From Paraburkholderia podalyriae (lineage in GTDB: Bacteria; Pseudomonadota; Gammaproteobacteria; Burkholderiales; Burkholderiaceae): a stretch of DNA of 64,000 nt. The notes beneath the pieces were generated by a model. That model had not been told where the DNA came from, made no database searches, and saw only the letters and a list, made by a program, of their open reading frames with translations. Below, piece after piece: positions 44,713-53,876 of the stretch. Positions within the stretch are counted from its first letter, which is position 1. Every line of letters starts with the position of its first letter. Position numbers and translations under genes: made by a program. Location of the stretch: assembly GCF_014397785.1 (NCBI RefSeq), contig NZ_VZQQ01000004.1, positions 1 to 64,000 on the forward strand, written 5' to 3'.

Positions 44713-44930
44713 AGGCTGAGCTGGGCCTCGGATAGCGCCGCGCACGGCGTCATGTGTTGAGGTGACGCGGGCTGAGTCGTGTCAGGATCATTGCGCGCGG
44801 ACCAACACGAGCAGTCGACGGATTGACAAAATATTACGTTTTTCACCGTGGTAGATCGCGTAGCATAGTGGGGGCATGTCCTGCGAGCGCCCCCACTCGC
44901 ATTCGTCATTCAACCGCGGAGATTTCGGAA

Positions 44931-45332
44931 ATGAGTATTTTTGGTGACATCGTGCACAAGCTGTTCGGCAAAGCGAAGCCGGACCAACCTCCCCCCGCGA
45001 CAGAAGCCACCCCCGACCCGGCCGCCGCGCAAGCCGCTACGCCCAGTGCTCCCGCGGCGCCCGCGCCGCTGACCGACGTCGACGTGGCCGCCGTGATGGA
45101 CCAACTCGTCAGCGAAAGCGGACAGACGTTGAACTGGCGTACGTCGATTGTCGACACGATGAAGGCACTCGGCGTCGACAGCAGTCTCGAACACCGCAAG
45201 CAACTTGCGCAGGAATTGAAGTACAGCGGGGACATGAACGACTCCGCGAGCATGAACATCTGGCTGCATAAGCAGGTGATGCAGGCGCTCGCGGCAAACG
45301 GCGGCAAGCTGCCGCCCGATCTGGCAAGTTGA
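44931..45332 (+). CDS. DUF3597-family protein
   Basis: 133 aa, cytoplasmic. The N-terminus MSIFGDIVHKLFGKA is typical of DUF3597. It continues into a Pro/Ala-rich linker (about 18-50) and a helical domain with DVAAVMDQLVSESGQTLNWRTSIVDTMKALGVDSSLEHRKQLAQEL and MNIWLHKQVMQALAANGGKLP. Members resemble LysM-less KLP-type small domains of unknown function. Its own ribosome site is GGAGATTTCGGAA before ATG. Confidence 0.88.
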   Translation: MSIFGDIVHKLFGKAKPDQPPPATEATPDPAAAQAATPSAPAAPAPLTDVDVAAVMDQLVSESGQTLNWRTSIVDTMKALGVDSSLEHRKQLAQELKYSGDMNDSASMNIWLHKQVMQALAANGGKLPPDLAS

Positions 45333-45407
45333 GCAGGACGAAGCAGGCGTTTGGCTGTAAGCGAAGCGCAGTGGAAGTCGCGCAGTAAAAGTCAAACACT
45401 CAGACCA

Positions 45408-45440
45408 GGTTGCCCGGTCGAAGCACGAAACCGGGCAACC
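45408..45440. terminator. inverted repeat between convergent genes
   Basis: GGTTGCCCGGT and ACCGGGCAACC are a perfect 11-bp inverted repeat with an 11-base loop, between the DUF3597 gene and a convergent gene. No T run follows on either strand, so it may be a factor-dependent terminator or mRNA-stabilising hairpin. Confidence 0.5.
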
Positions 45441-45488
45441 GGGAAACTTCTCCACGCGGCTGAACACATTCCGATGGAATACACGCGG

Positions 45489-45761
45489 CTATTGCGCCGC
45501 GGTGAGCTTGAGTCCCGGCCGCAACGGCTGGGGAGGCTCTTGAGGAGCCTTGCGTTCGTCCGATACCTGTTCGATGCCCTTTCTCGTGACTTCTTCGAGA
45601 AAGGTCAGCCGAGCCCGGTAGTAATCGGCACGCAGCTGTGCGTCGAGCACCAGCTGTTCGGCCTGAAACAGTTCCATGCGCAAGTTGTTCAGCGCGCGTT
45701 CGGCCTGTTTCTCGGGAGTAGGAGCATGTTGTGAAGCCCAGTTAGCAAGCCACCTGATCAT
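45489..45761 (-). CDS. small coiled-coil hypothetical protein
   Basis: 90 aa starting MIRWLANWASQHAPTPEKQAERAL. ATG 45761 is set by a GGAGGG site upstream. A long amphipathic helix (about 16-65, ALNNLRMELFQAEQLVLDAQLRADYYRARLTFLEEV) suggests a coiled coil. The C-terminus is Pro-rich. Family not named; similar small proteins are common in Burkholderiales. Confidence 0.7.
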   Translation of the reverse strand: MIRWLANWASQHAPTPEKQAERALNNLRMELFQAEQLVLDAQLRADYYRARLTFLEEVTRKGIEQVSDERKAPQEPPQPLRPGLKLTAAQ

Positions 45762-45865
45762 GGTGAAGCCCTCCTTGAGTTCAGTGCTCTGCTGCGACAC
45801 AGGCTATCAAATTCCGGACGCGATGTGTGTTAATTCACTACTGATACCACAACACGCGCGAAGCG

Positions 45866-45893
45866 AAAAAAAGCCCGCACAGCAAAGGCGGGC
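45866..45893 (-). terminator. rho-independent terminator downstream of the Na/Pi-cotransporter gene
   Basis: GCCCGC and GCGGGC form a stem around a short loop. On the minus strand a run of seven T follows (A run at 45866-45872). It lies about 140 bp after the stop of the minus-strand gene at 46032. Confidence 0.75.
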
Positions 45894-46031
45894 AATCCCA
45901 CTCTCCGTGAAAGCCTGTCACGAGGATGACACGCTGAGATCTTAGCGTTCTCGCAACGTGAACGTCCGTGTGCTGGCGATCACTTCCGCGCGAATATGTC
46001 ATCGTTGGTCCTCGCTCGCGCGCGATGGAAG

Positions 46032-47723
46032 CTACTGAAGCGCCGCCACATTTTTCGCAATGGCCCGCGCAAACTGCGCGATCTGCCGACCCTGCTCGAT
46101 CAGATCCATCGCGAGCCGGAACGTGACCACGTCCGCCTTGTCCGCCAGCTGAAGCTTCGCGAGCACGACCTGACGCGCGGTCGCGGCGAGCTTGTCGATG
46201 CCGGCTTTCGCGTCGATCACCTTCGCGACTTCCTCCGGATCGGGCGCCTCGATCGTGCGGATCGCCTGCTCCAGATTGCGGATCACGGCCTCGGAAAACT
46301 GCGTAGTCGTCGCATCGCGCAGGCGCAGCAGGTCGATCTGCTGCGTCATTCGCTGCTGCCCGACGTTCATCAACGTCGTGCCGACAATGCCGCTGATGCT
46401 CTCGAGATGGCTCGTGACCTGCGTATAACCGACTATCTGCTGACCTTCGTCCTCAGAGTGCTGCCCCTGCGACAGGCGGCCGATATATTGAAGAATCTCG
46501 AAGGCGAGCCGGTCGCTTTCCCTGTCCTGGTCGAGCATCTGATTGATCTCTTCCATCGTGCCCGTGGACACCATCTGTGAGCCGCGTTGCACGACCTCGA
46601 GCACCTGCGCGCCGAGCCGGGTCAGCTCGATACGCACGCGCTGCAGTCCAAGCGCCGGCACGGTCAACGACGACTCGTCGAGATACTGCGGATCGCCAGC
46701 AGGTTTGGCCGCCTTCGTGCGCTTCGGCACGACCCGTTGCGCGAACCGCGCGATCGGACCGGTAAACCAGATCAGCAGCAGCGTGTTCGCCACGCTGAAA
46801 AGCGTATGCACATTGGCGACCTGGCGCGGCGCCTCGGCCGACAGGCGCGCGAGGCCTTGCAGTTCCGGATGCGACGGCGAGACCCAGCGCACGAACTCGG
46901 CCATCTGCGGAATCAGGAAGAGCGCGATCACGACGCCGAGCACATTGAACACCAGATGCACGACGCCGACCTGCACCGCCTCCGGTGGCTTGCCGATCGA
47001 GGCGAGCAATGCCGTGCCGCAGGTGCCGACATTCGCGCCGAGAATCAGCGTGATGGCGGCTTCGAGCGGCATCAGGCCCTGGCCGCTCAACGCAATGACG
47101 ATCGCGAGCGTCGCCGCCGAGCTTTGCACGATCGCGGTGAAGACCGCCCCCACGATGACGCCGACGAGCGGATTGCGCATGTCCTGCATTGCGTCGATGA
47201 ACGGCTGGTAGGTGCGCAGCGGATGCGTAGCCTCTCCCATCAGCTGGATGCCCATGAACAGCAGCCCTAGCCCCATCACGACGCGGCCGATCTCCCGCAG
47301 CAGTTCGCGCGGACCAAACGCGTGCAGCACGAAGCCGATCGCCAGCATGAATGGCGTCAGGCGTGAAACGTCGAAGGCGATGATCTGCGCGGTGATGGTC
47401 GAGCCGATGTTCGCGCCCATGATCATCGGCACCGCCTGGGCGAGCGTCATCAGGCCGGCGGACACGAAGCCGACCATCAGCACCGTCGTGATGGTCGACG
47501 AGTTCAGCAGCGCGGTCACGACGGCGCCCGCCACCACGCCGCGAAACCGGTTCGCGGTCAGCACGCCGATCAGCGACTGCAGTCTCGATCCCGCGATCGC
47601 CTTCAGGCCGCCGGTCAGGAACTCCAGACCGAGAAGAAATAGCGCGAGGCCGCCGATCAACAGCCCGAAGATCCCAACGAAGTTCAATTTGCCGGGATCG
47701 ATGTCAGCAAGGTAATCAGACAT
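46032..47723 (-). CDS. Na/Pi-cotransporter II-related protein with PhoU-like C-terminus
   Basis: 563 aa. The N-terminal half has two inverted Na/Pi-cotransporter repeats, each with a serine-rich hairpin (LLNSSTITTVLMVG and IVQSSAATLAIVIALS), in eight to ten membrane segments. The C-terminal half (about 350-563) is cytoplasmic and helical, PhoU-like (MVSTGTMEEINQMLDQDRESDRLAFEILQYIGRL). ATG 47723 follows AGAGG. The family imports phosphate with sodium or regulates phosphate balance. It is divergent from phaB. Confidence 0.88.
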   Translation of the reverse strand: MSDYLADIDPGKLNFVGIFGLLIGGLALFLLGLEFLTGGLKAIAGSRLQSLIGVLTANRFRGVVAGAVVTALLNSSTITTVLMVGFVSAGLMTLAQAVPMIMGANIGSTITAQIIAFDVSRLTPFMLAIGFVLHAFGPRELLREIGRVVMGLGLLFMGIQLMGEATHPLRTYQPFIDAMQDMRNPLVGVIVGAVFTAIVQSSAATLAIVIALSGQGLMPLEAAITLILGANVGTCGTALLASIGKPPEAVQVGVVHLVFNVLGVVIALFLIPQMAEFVRWVSPSHPELQGLARLSAEAPRQVANVHTLFSVANTLLLIWFTGPIARFAQRVVPKRTKAAKPAGDPQYLDESSLTVPALGLQRVRIELTRLGAQVLEVVQRGSQMVSTGTMEEINQMLDQDRESDRLAFEILQYIGRLSQGQHSEDEGQQIVGYTQVTSHLESISGIVGTTLMNVGQQRMTQQIDLLRLRDATTTQFSEAVIRNLEQAIRTIEAPDPEEVAKVIDAKAGIDKLAATARQVVLAKLQLADKADVVTFRLAMDLIEQGRQIAQFARAIAKNVAALQ

Positions 47724-48101
47724 CCTGATGTGCCTCTGATGGTCACACGAATAGACACAGGAACGATGGACGGCTTTGCGCCCCGAATCGACGATCGTGC
47801 AGGCAGTCTGTTGCACTGTGTCCGGGGCACGTACTTAAGGCTAACGCTAAGGGTAAGAGGAAGATGGCGCGCAGGCAAGGACAGGAGGCCGGCCGGCGGG
47901 ATCGGGCTACCCGGAGTTCGCAAAGCGCTGATCCGGCAATCGACGTAAATCATTGCGCCGTCAAGCAACCCTTCCGCACCTGATTTGGCAGTTAACCCGT
48001 AGGTGAAAATGCCCATCGTGCGGCCCGTTGGCGGCTGCCAATAATAGCTTCATCCTCCAATCGAACCTGCTCCAACTCACCCGAGACAACAAGGAGGACT
48101 C
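47724..48101. other. intergenic region between Na/Pi gene and phaB
   Basis: About 380 bp with divergent promoters. No gene, dyad or RNA structure was recognised. Confidence 0.4.
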
Positions 48102-48842
48102 ATGGCAAATCGTATTGCATACGTAACCGGCGGGATGGGTGGTATCGGAACCGCCATCTGCCAGCGCTTGCACAAAGAGAACTACACCGTCATCGCGGGC
48201 TGCGGCCCGAACTCGGCGCGCAAAGCCCGATGGCTGGAAGAACAGAAAGCGCTGGGCTATGACTTCGTCGCTTCGGAAGGGAACGTCGCGGATTGGGAAT
48301 CCACCACGAAAGCGTTCGAGAAGGTCAAGAATGAAGTGGGTGAAGTCGACGTGCTCGTCAACAACGCGGGCATCACGCGCGACGGCATGTTCCGCAAGAT
48401 GACGTACGAAGACTGGCAAACGGTGATCGACACCAATCTCACGAGCCTGTTCAACGTGACCAAGCAGGTCGTCGAGGGCATGGTCGAACGAGGCTTTGGC
48501 CGCATCATCAATATCTCGTCGGTCAACGGCCAGAAAGGCCAGTTCGGGCAAACCAACTACTCCACGGCCAAGGCCGGCATTCACGGCTTCACGATGGCAC
48601 TCGCGCAGGAAGTCGCCACCAAGAACGTGACGGTCAACACCGTGTCGCCGGGCTACATCGGCACCGACATGATCAAGGCCATTCGTCCGGAGGTGCTGGA
48701 AAAAATCGTCGCGACCATTCCGGTGCGGCGCCTCGGCACGCCGGATGAAATCGCGTCGATCGTCGCGTGGATCGCATCGGATCAGGCGGGCTTTGCGACC
48801 GGAGCGGACTTTTCGCTGAACGGCGGTCTGCATATGGGCTAA
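48102..48842 (+). CDS. phaB: acetoacetyl-CoA reductase PhaB
   Basis: NADPH-dependent short-chain reductase giving (R)-3-hydroxybutyryl-CoA for polyhydroxybutyrate, 246 aa. Cofactor site TGGMGGIG at the N-terminus, NNAGITRDGMF, catalytic Ser in NISSVNGQKGQFGQTN and the YSTAK Tyr/Lys pair. The SPGYIGTDM and ending GGLHMG are PhaB hallmarks that set it apart from FabG. AAGGAGGA precedes ATG. No phaC or phaA is adjacent, so this is probably an additional copy outside the main pha operon. Confidence 0.93.
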   Translation: MANRIAYVTGGMGGIGTAICQRLHKENYTVIAGCGPNSARKARWLEEQKALGYDFVASEGNVADWESTTKAFEKVKNEVGEVDVLVNNAGITRDGMFRKMTYEDWQTVIDTNLTSLFNVTKQVVEGMVERGFGRIINISSVNGQKGQFGQTNYSTAKAGIHGFTMALAQEVATKNVTVNTVSPGYIGTDMIKAIRPEVLEKIVATIPVRRLGTPDEIASIVAWIASDQAGFATGADFSLNGGLHMG

Positions 48843-48850
48843 CGGGAACG

Positions 48851-48871
48851 GCGCCGCGCGGTACGCGGCGC
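48851..48871 (+). terminator. hairpin after phaB
   Basis: GCGCCGCG and CGCGGCGC form an 8-bp stem with a five-base loop, followed by AACCGTTTT. The T run is displaced, so termination strength is uncertain. Confidence 0.5.
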
Positions 48872-48950
48872 AACCGTTTTCCGTTATCGCCGTTGTCGGG
48901 TTCCGTGATGATGTCGCGGTCCGGCGCAAGCCGGACGCGTCAGTAAGCTT

Positions 48951-49421
48951 ATGGCCAGAAAAGCGAGCCCCACTCGCGATGCAAACGCGAAGTCGCCGCG
49001 CCCGCGCCCGAAGGCGATGCTGCGGCCGATCGTACCTGCCAAAGCGGGCGAGATCTCGCTCGACTATCACATGACGCTCGAGGCATTGCGCAGCGGCGTC
49101 GCTAATCAATATCACGTCGGCAGCATGGCGCAGGCCATTTACATGGCGATGCTGCTGAATCAGCGCGGCTATGGCCCGGCCGTACCCGAGCTGTTTCGCG
49201 ACGCGGAGGGCGCGATTCTGCGCTGCCGGCAGGCGGGACTCGAAACCGGCGTCTGCGTCGTCGATCACGACGCATACGCGCTACTCGGTCAGGTTCTCAC
49301 GCTCTTCGATCAGCAGCTCGCGGCGGCGCCGGTGCAGGAGCTGATCGCGGTCAACGCGAAGCTGAAGACGCTGTTCAGCGAGGCCAACGGGCAATGCGAC
49401 GGCAACGACAACACCGCATAA
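48951..49421 (+). CDS. hypothetical cytoplasmic protein
   Basis: 156 aa. A basic, Pro/Lys-rich N-terminus (KSPRPRPKAMLRP) precedes a helical domain EISLDYHMTLEALRSGVANQYHVGSMAQAIYMAMLLNQRGYGP..., ending with LFDQQLAAAPVQELIAVNAKLKTLF. No known catalytic motif. Conserved in look with small Burkholderia proteins of unknown function. It ends 15 bp from the convergent cytochrome c gene. Confidence 0.65.
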   Translation: MARKASPTRDANAKSPRPRPKAMLRPIVPAKAGEISLDYHMTLEALRSGVANQYHVGSMAQAIYMAMLLNQRGYGPAVPELFRDAEGAILRCRQAGLETGVCVVDHDAYALLGQVLTLFDQQLAAAPVQELIAVNAKLKTLFSEANGQCDGNDNTA

Positions 49422-49436
49422 CGAGCGCGTGGGCCT

Positions 49437-50795
49437 TCACTTGTGCAATGCGCCGCGCACGCTCGACACGTCGTTTCGCGTCACCGGTCCGGCCGTATTT
49501 CCCCATGTATTTCGAACAAACGTGAGCACGCGCGCCATTTCTGTATCCGTCAGCTTGCCGGCGAAAGACGGCATCTTGCGCGGCTCCGGTCCCGACCCGG
49601 TATGCGGACTGCCCCCGCCTTCGACCAGCAGGCGCACCAGTGACACGCTCGACGCCGACAGCACCGCGGGGTTGCCCGCGAGGCGCGGATACTTTTGCGG
49701 CACCCCCGCCCCGTCCATCTGATGACAGCGCGCGCAATATGACGCGTAAATGCCCGCGCCGGGTCTTTCCACATCCCCGGTTTTCAGCGCCTGCACCGTT
49801 TGCAGCGCGGCGCTGGAGCGCGCATTGAAAAAGCCGCTTGGCGCATGCGGCGGCAGGCTCTTCAGATACGCGGCGATCGCCGTGAGATCGTCGTCGTTCA
49901 GGTACTGCGTGCTGTCTTCGACGACCTGCACCATGCTGCCGAACGGGATGAGTCCGCCGCCGTGGCCGTTTCGAAGGAACTCGACGATGTCGGTCGCGGA
50001 ACTGCGGCCGAGCCCCGAGCCCGGATCGGCGCTCAGGTTCGGCGCGAACCAGTAATCGTTGGTGCCTCCCGTCAGATAGGCCGATGCCGACTCGTCGTAG
50101 CCGCGCTCTTCGTACGCCGGTCCGCGCGGCGTGTGGCAGGCGCCGCAATGGCCGAGCGATTGCACCAGATACGCGCCGCGATTCCATTGCGCATCGCGTT
50201 TCGCATCGGCCTTGAACTGGCTTTTCGGCGCGAATGCCCAGTCCCAGAACATCAATACCCAGCGCTGGTTGAATGGAAACGGCAAGCGCGTTTGTGGGGC
50301 GGGCGCCGCGACCGGTTGCACGCCGTGCATGAAGTACGCGTAGAGTGCGTGCATGTCGTCGTCGGTGATCTTCGCGAACGACGGGTACGGCATCGCCGGA
50401 TAAAGCCGCTTGCCACCGGGCGCGATGCCTTCGCGCAACGCGCGCGCGAAATCGTCATAGCTGTAGCGGCCGATGCCGTATTGCGGGTCCGGCGTGATGT
50501 TCGACGTATAGATCGTGCCAAACGGTGAACCCATGCCGAGGCCGCCGGCAAACGGCGGCGTAGCGACCGGCGCCGCGCCCGGATGCGAGACGCGAGGCGC
50601 GGCTGTGTGGCAACCCGCGCAATCGGCGGCTTTGGCGAGGTACGCGCCGCGCGCCACCTGCGCGGCGTCCGTGGATGCGCTCGCGGCGTTCGCGGTGGCG
50701 TCGCCCGCGGCGGCGGCGTTTGCCGTCGCCGCTATCGTCAGCGCGCATGCGGCCGCGATGACGAAGCTGGCCGGGTTGAAAACGTTGTGCTTCAT
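49437..50795 (-). CDS. triheme cytochrome c (gluconate/alcohol dehydrogenase cytochrome type)
   Basis: 452 aa with a Sec signal (FVIAAACALTIAATANA). Three c-type heme sites: CAGCH, CGACH and CARCH, in three successive domains, with the pattern of membrane dehydrogenase cytochrome subunits (GGLGMGSPFGTIYTSNITPD, DDDMHALYAYFMHGV, YLTGGTNDYWFAPNLS). Here it is the last gene of a terminal oxidase operon, its start overlapping the previous stop (ATGA). It probably feeds electrons from periplasmic dehydrogenases to the CuA-heme c subunit. The dehydrogenase subunits themselves are absent. Confidence 0.9.
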   Translation of the reverse strand: MKHNVFNPASFVIAAACALTIAATANAAAAGDATANAASASTDAAQVARGAYLAKAADCAGCHTAAPRVSHPGAAPVATPPFAGGLGMGSPFGTIYTSNITPDPQYGIGRYSYDDFARALREGIAPGGKRLYPAMPYPSFAKITDDDMHALYAYFMHGVQPVAAPAPQTRLPFPFNQRWVLMFWDWAFAPKSQFKADAKRDAQWNRGAYLVQSLGHCGACHTPRGPAYEERGYDESASAYLTGGTNDYWFAPNLSADPGSGLGRSSATDIVEFLRNGHGGGLIPFGSMVQVVEDSTQYLNDDDLTAIAAYLKSLPPHAPSGFFNARSSAALQTVQALKTGDVERPGAGIYASYCARCHQMDGAGVPQKYPRLAGNPAVLSASSVSLVRLLVEGGGSPHTGSGPEPRKMPSFAGKLTDTEMARVLTFVRNTWGNTAGPVTRNDVSSVRGALHK

Positions 50796-51211
50796 CACCA
50801 CCACCTGCACGGCGACACGATCGCGACCGCGACATCCGTCGCGATCAATGCGAACAGAAACAGCGCGCTGCACATCACTGCGACGTGCGTCAGGAACCAG
50901 TCGAGTTCGGCACGCGTGCGGCGCTCGCCGTTCAGCGTACCCAGCTTCAGCGGCGCGACACGGCGAAGATTGCGCCACGCGACCCACGTGCCGAATACGC
51001 CCGCGACCAGACACAGCGTGCCGAGCGCGACCATCGCAGCACGCATCCACGGCACGAGCGGCGCGCCGAGCGGATGGTTGTACGGATAGCAGGCCTGCGC
51101 GGCGAGCGTCTCCGCGACCAACGTCTGCAACAGCCACGCGAACGGCGCCGCGAGCAAGCCGATCAGCACGTAAGGCATCGAGATGCGGGAGTCCCTGGGC
51201 ACCGTCATCAT
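50795..51211 (-). CDS. small membrane protein of the oxidase operon
   Basis: 138 aa, three to four membrane segments (YVLIGLLAAPFAWLLQTLVAETL, AMVALGTLCLVAGVFGTWVAW, AVMCSALFLFALIATDVAVAIV). Its ATG overlaps the subunit III stop (ATGATGA) and its stop overlaps the next start, so all genes are translationally coupled. Family not named. It may assist assembly of the oxidase or act as a small subunit IV. A Cys-Tyr-Pro-Tyr-Asn loop faces one side of the membrane. Confidence 0.75.
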   Translation of the reverse strand: MMTVPRDSRISMPYVLIGLLAAPFAWLLQTLVAETLAAQACYPYNHPLGAPLVPWMRAAMVALGTLCLVAGVFGTWVAWRNLRRVAPLKLGTLNGERRTRAELDWFLTHVAVMCSALFLFALIATDVAVAIVSPCRWW

Positions 51212-51849
51212 GACCACTCCCGGAACAGATAGGGCGTCAGATAAAGCGTGCTGAAAATGAACAGCCACACGACGTCGACGAAGTGCCAATACAGCCCGCC
51301 GATCGACAGCGCCGCGCAGCGCTTGTCGTCGAAATAGCCGAGCGCGGTCCAGATCAGCAACAGCGTCAGCACGACGATCCCGACCAGCACGTGCGCCATA
51401 TGAAAGCCGGTAATCGTGAAGTACAACGAGCCATACAGATGCGAGGTCAGGCCATACGGATGGTTGCGCCATTCGCGCAACTGGATGACCATGAAGATGC
51501 ACCCCAGCACGATGCCAACCGCCATCGACGCGACACCCAGCCGCAACCGCCGCCGACGCACGCAGCGCTCGCAGAACCAGACGAACACGCTGCTCGATAG
51601 CAGAATGACCGTGTTCGCACCGCCGAGCCCGAGCTTCGGCAACCCCTCGGACGGCCAATGCTGCTGGCTCTGCGACGCCAGATACAGATACGAGAAGATC
51701 AGATAACCGAACAGCGCGCCTTCGGTCGTGATCAGCGTGAAGCAGCCCCACCAGCCGCTCGATCGCTCGCCCGCGCTGCCAACCGGCAACGCACGCGCGG
51801 TCTCGTCCGGTTCTCTCGACGAGCGATTCAGATCCAGCGCATCGCTCAT
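51208..51849 (-). CDS. coxC: cytochrome c oxidase subunit III
   Basis: 213 aa, five to six membrane segments. Family signatures are present: WWGCFTLITTEGALFGYLIFSYLYL near the start, and the late FTITGFHMAHVLVGIVVLTLLLI with FHxxHV, followed by GGLYWHFVDVVWLFIFSTLYL. Its ATG is 2 bp before the subunit I stop region. Short subunit III type, as in caa3-like oxidases. Confidence 0.92.
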   Translation of the reverse strand: MSDALDLNRSSREPDETARALPVGSAGERSSGWWGCFTLITTEGALFGYLIFSYLYLASQSQQHWPSEGLPKLGLGGANTVILLSSSVFVWFCERCVRRRRLRLGVASMAVGIVLGCIFMVIQLREWRNHPYGLTSHLYGSLYFTITGFHMAHVLVGIVVLTLLLIWTALGYFDDKRCAALSIGGLYWHFVDVVWLFIFSTLYLTPYLFREWS

Positions 51850-51850
51850 G

Positions 51851-53848
51851 TCAGCCTCCCGCATCCTCGACCGCGACCGGCTCGCGCTGGAGCAGCGCGC
51901 GCTCGGGCCACAGCCACACGATGATCGACACTGCGCAGCCGGCCAGCATCGCACCCACGAAAGCCCAGGCGGTCAACGCGAGCCCCACGAACAGCAGCGC
52001 GGCGAAGACCGCGAGCCAGAACGGCGCGTACGAGTCTTCCGGCATCTTCAGGATCACGTCGGGACTCGCCTCGAGAGCGGTCGTACCCAGCGCTTCGCGA
52101 CCTTGCGCGAGCAAATAGCCTTCGTCGAGTTGCGAGCGCGTCTGATCCGCGACGCCCGGCTTGTCGATTCGGCCCTCCCACAACGGATGCCGGCTCGCGA
52201 GCGTCGGCACCACCGCGAAGTTATACGGCGGCGGTGGCGAGCTGATCGACCATTCGAGCGTCGGCGCATCCCACGGATTGTTGCCGGCGAGCTTGCCGCG
52301 TTTCAGGCTCACCGCGATATCGATCAGAAACAGCAGCACGCCGGCGGCGAACAGGAACGAACCGAGCGACGTGACGAGATTCACCGTGTTCCAGCCCATG
52401 TCGGCGGGATACGTGTACATACGGCGCGGCATGCCGAGCAGCCCCGCGATGTGCATCGGGAAGAACGCGATGTTGAAGCCGATGAAGAGCACCCAGAACG
52501 CGAGCTTGCCGAGCCGTTCGTTGGTCATCCGACCGGTGAATTTTGGGAACCAGAAGTAGATACCGCCGATCACCGGAAACACGTTGATGCCAAGCAGCAC
52601 GTAGTGCAGATGCGCGACGACGAAGTACGTGTCGGTGAGTTGCCAGTCGAACGGCACCGCGGCCGTCATCACGCCCGAGACGCCGCCGATCACGAACAGC
52701 AGCACGAAGCCCGCGAAAAACAGGAACGGCACGCGATACACGGGTCGGCCGGTCCAGATCGTCGCAATCCAGGCGAACGTCGCGACCGCGCTCGGCACCG
52801 CGATGACCATGCTGGCCGAGCCGAAGAACGACAGCGCGAGCGCGGGGATACCGGTCGCGAACATGTGGTGAATCCACACGGCAAAGCCGATCACCATCGT
52901 CGCGACCGTCGCCAACGCGACCGGCCCGTAACCGACCAGCGGCCGGCGGCAAAAGACCGGCAACGCATCCGACACGATGCCCATGGCCGGCAACACGACC
53001 ACATAGACCCACGGGTGCGCGAAAATCCAGAACAGGTGCTGCCATAGCAGGGGGCGCCCGCTATTGAGCACGTCAAAGAAATGCGTACCGATGCGGCGGT
53101 CCATCCACAGCATCAGAAACGCGAGGCTCACCGACGGCACCGCCAGCAGATTGCCCCCGGACGCGGTCAGCGTGCCCCACACGAGCACCGGCACACGATC
53201 GAGCGACATGCCCGGCGCGCGCATCCTCAGCAGCGTGACGACGAAGTTCATCGCGCCGACCGTCGTCGAGATGCCGAGCAGCACCATGCCGAGCGCGTAC
53301 ACGTCGATATTCGGGCCACTGCTGTACTCGAGGCCGGACAGCGGCACGTAGTTGAACCAGCCGGCGTCCGGCGCCTGGCCCGTCGGAAAACCCGCATACA
53401 GGAAGATGCCGGCGAACAGGAACACCCAGTACGACAGCGCGTTCAGGCGCGGAAAAGCCATATCTCGGGCGCCTAGCACGAGCGGCCATAGATAGTTCGA
53501 GAAGCCGGACAGAACAGGCAGCGCGTACAGAAAGATCATCGTCAGTCCGTGCATCGTGAACAGCTGGTTGTACTGTTCGGGCGTCAGCACGGTTGCGTTG
53601 GGGCGCGCCAGTTGAACGCGCATGATCAGCGCTTCGACGCCGCCCATCAGCAGAAAGATGAACGCGGTCACCAGGTAGCGCAGGCCGATCGCCTTGTGAT
53701 CGACCGTCGAGAACCAGCCGCGCCAGCCGGGCCGCGACTCCCAGATTTCGCGCAGCCGCTTCTCCTGCTCGCTGCCGGGCTCGACACGGCCGCGCCGCGG
53801 CGTGCGGGTCAGCGCGGGTAGCGAAGCGGAAGCGGGATGATCGGACAT
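51851..53848 (-). CDS. coxA: cytochrome c oxidase subunit I lacking the canonical D- and K-channel residues
   Basis: Heme-copper oxygen reductase catalytic subunit, 665 aa; a subunit III-like N-terminal or C-terminal extension region follows residue ~560. Heme and CuB ligands are intact: FTMHG (heme a), His278 and Tyr282 of HPWVY (cross-linked pair), His327-His328, and VVAHLHYV. Aligning without gaps to the Paracoccus enzyme (offset +2), the D-channel glutamate is replaced by Trp280 and the K-channel lysine by Ala356 (PSAVATFAW versus PTGIK). The alternative Tyr-Ser of A2-type enzymes before HP is Phe-Ala here. The D-channel entry Asp (GARDMAFPR) remains. Whether it pumps protons is open. Confidence 0.95.
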   Translation of the reverse strand: MSDHPASASLPALTRTPRRGRVEPGSEQEKRLREIWESRPGWRGWFSTVDHKAIGLRYLVTAFIFLLMGGVEALIMRVQLARPNATVLTPEQYNQLFTMHGLTMIFLYALPVLSGFSNYLWPLVLGARDMAFPRLNALSYWVFLFAGIFLYAGFPTGQAPDAGWFNYVPLSGLEYSSGPNIDVYALGMVLLGISTTVGAMNFVVTLLRMRAPGMSLDRVPVLVWGTLTASGGNLLAVPSVSLAFLMLWMDRRIGTHFFDVLNSGRPLLWQHLFWIFAHPWVYVVVLPAMGIVSDALPVFCRRPLVGYGPVALATVATMVIGFAVWIHHMFATGIPALALSFFGSASMVIAVPSAVATFAWIATIWTGRPVYRVPFLFFAGFVLLFVIGGVSGVMTAAVPFDWQLTDTYFVVAHLHYVLLGINVFPVIGGIYFWFPKFTGRMTNERLGKLAFWVLFIGFNIAFFPMHIAGLLGMPRRMYTYPADMGWNTVNLVTSLGSFLFAAGVLLFLIDIAVSLKRGKLAGNNPWDAPTLEWSISSPPPPYNFAVVPTLASRHPLWEGRIDKPGVADQTRSQLDEGYLLAQGREALGTTALEASPDVILKMPEDSYAPFWLAVFAALLFVGLALTAWAFVGAMLAGCAVSIIVWLWPERALLQREPVAVEDAGG

Positions 53849-53876
53849 TGAACGGGTTCCTCGAGTGCTGTGCGCT

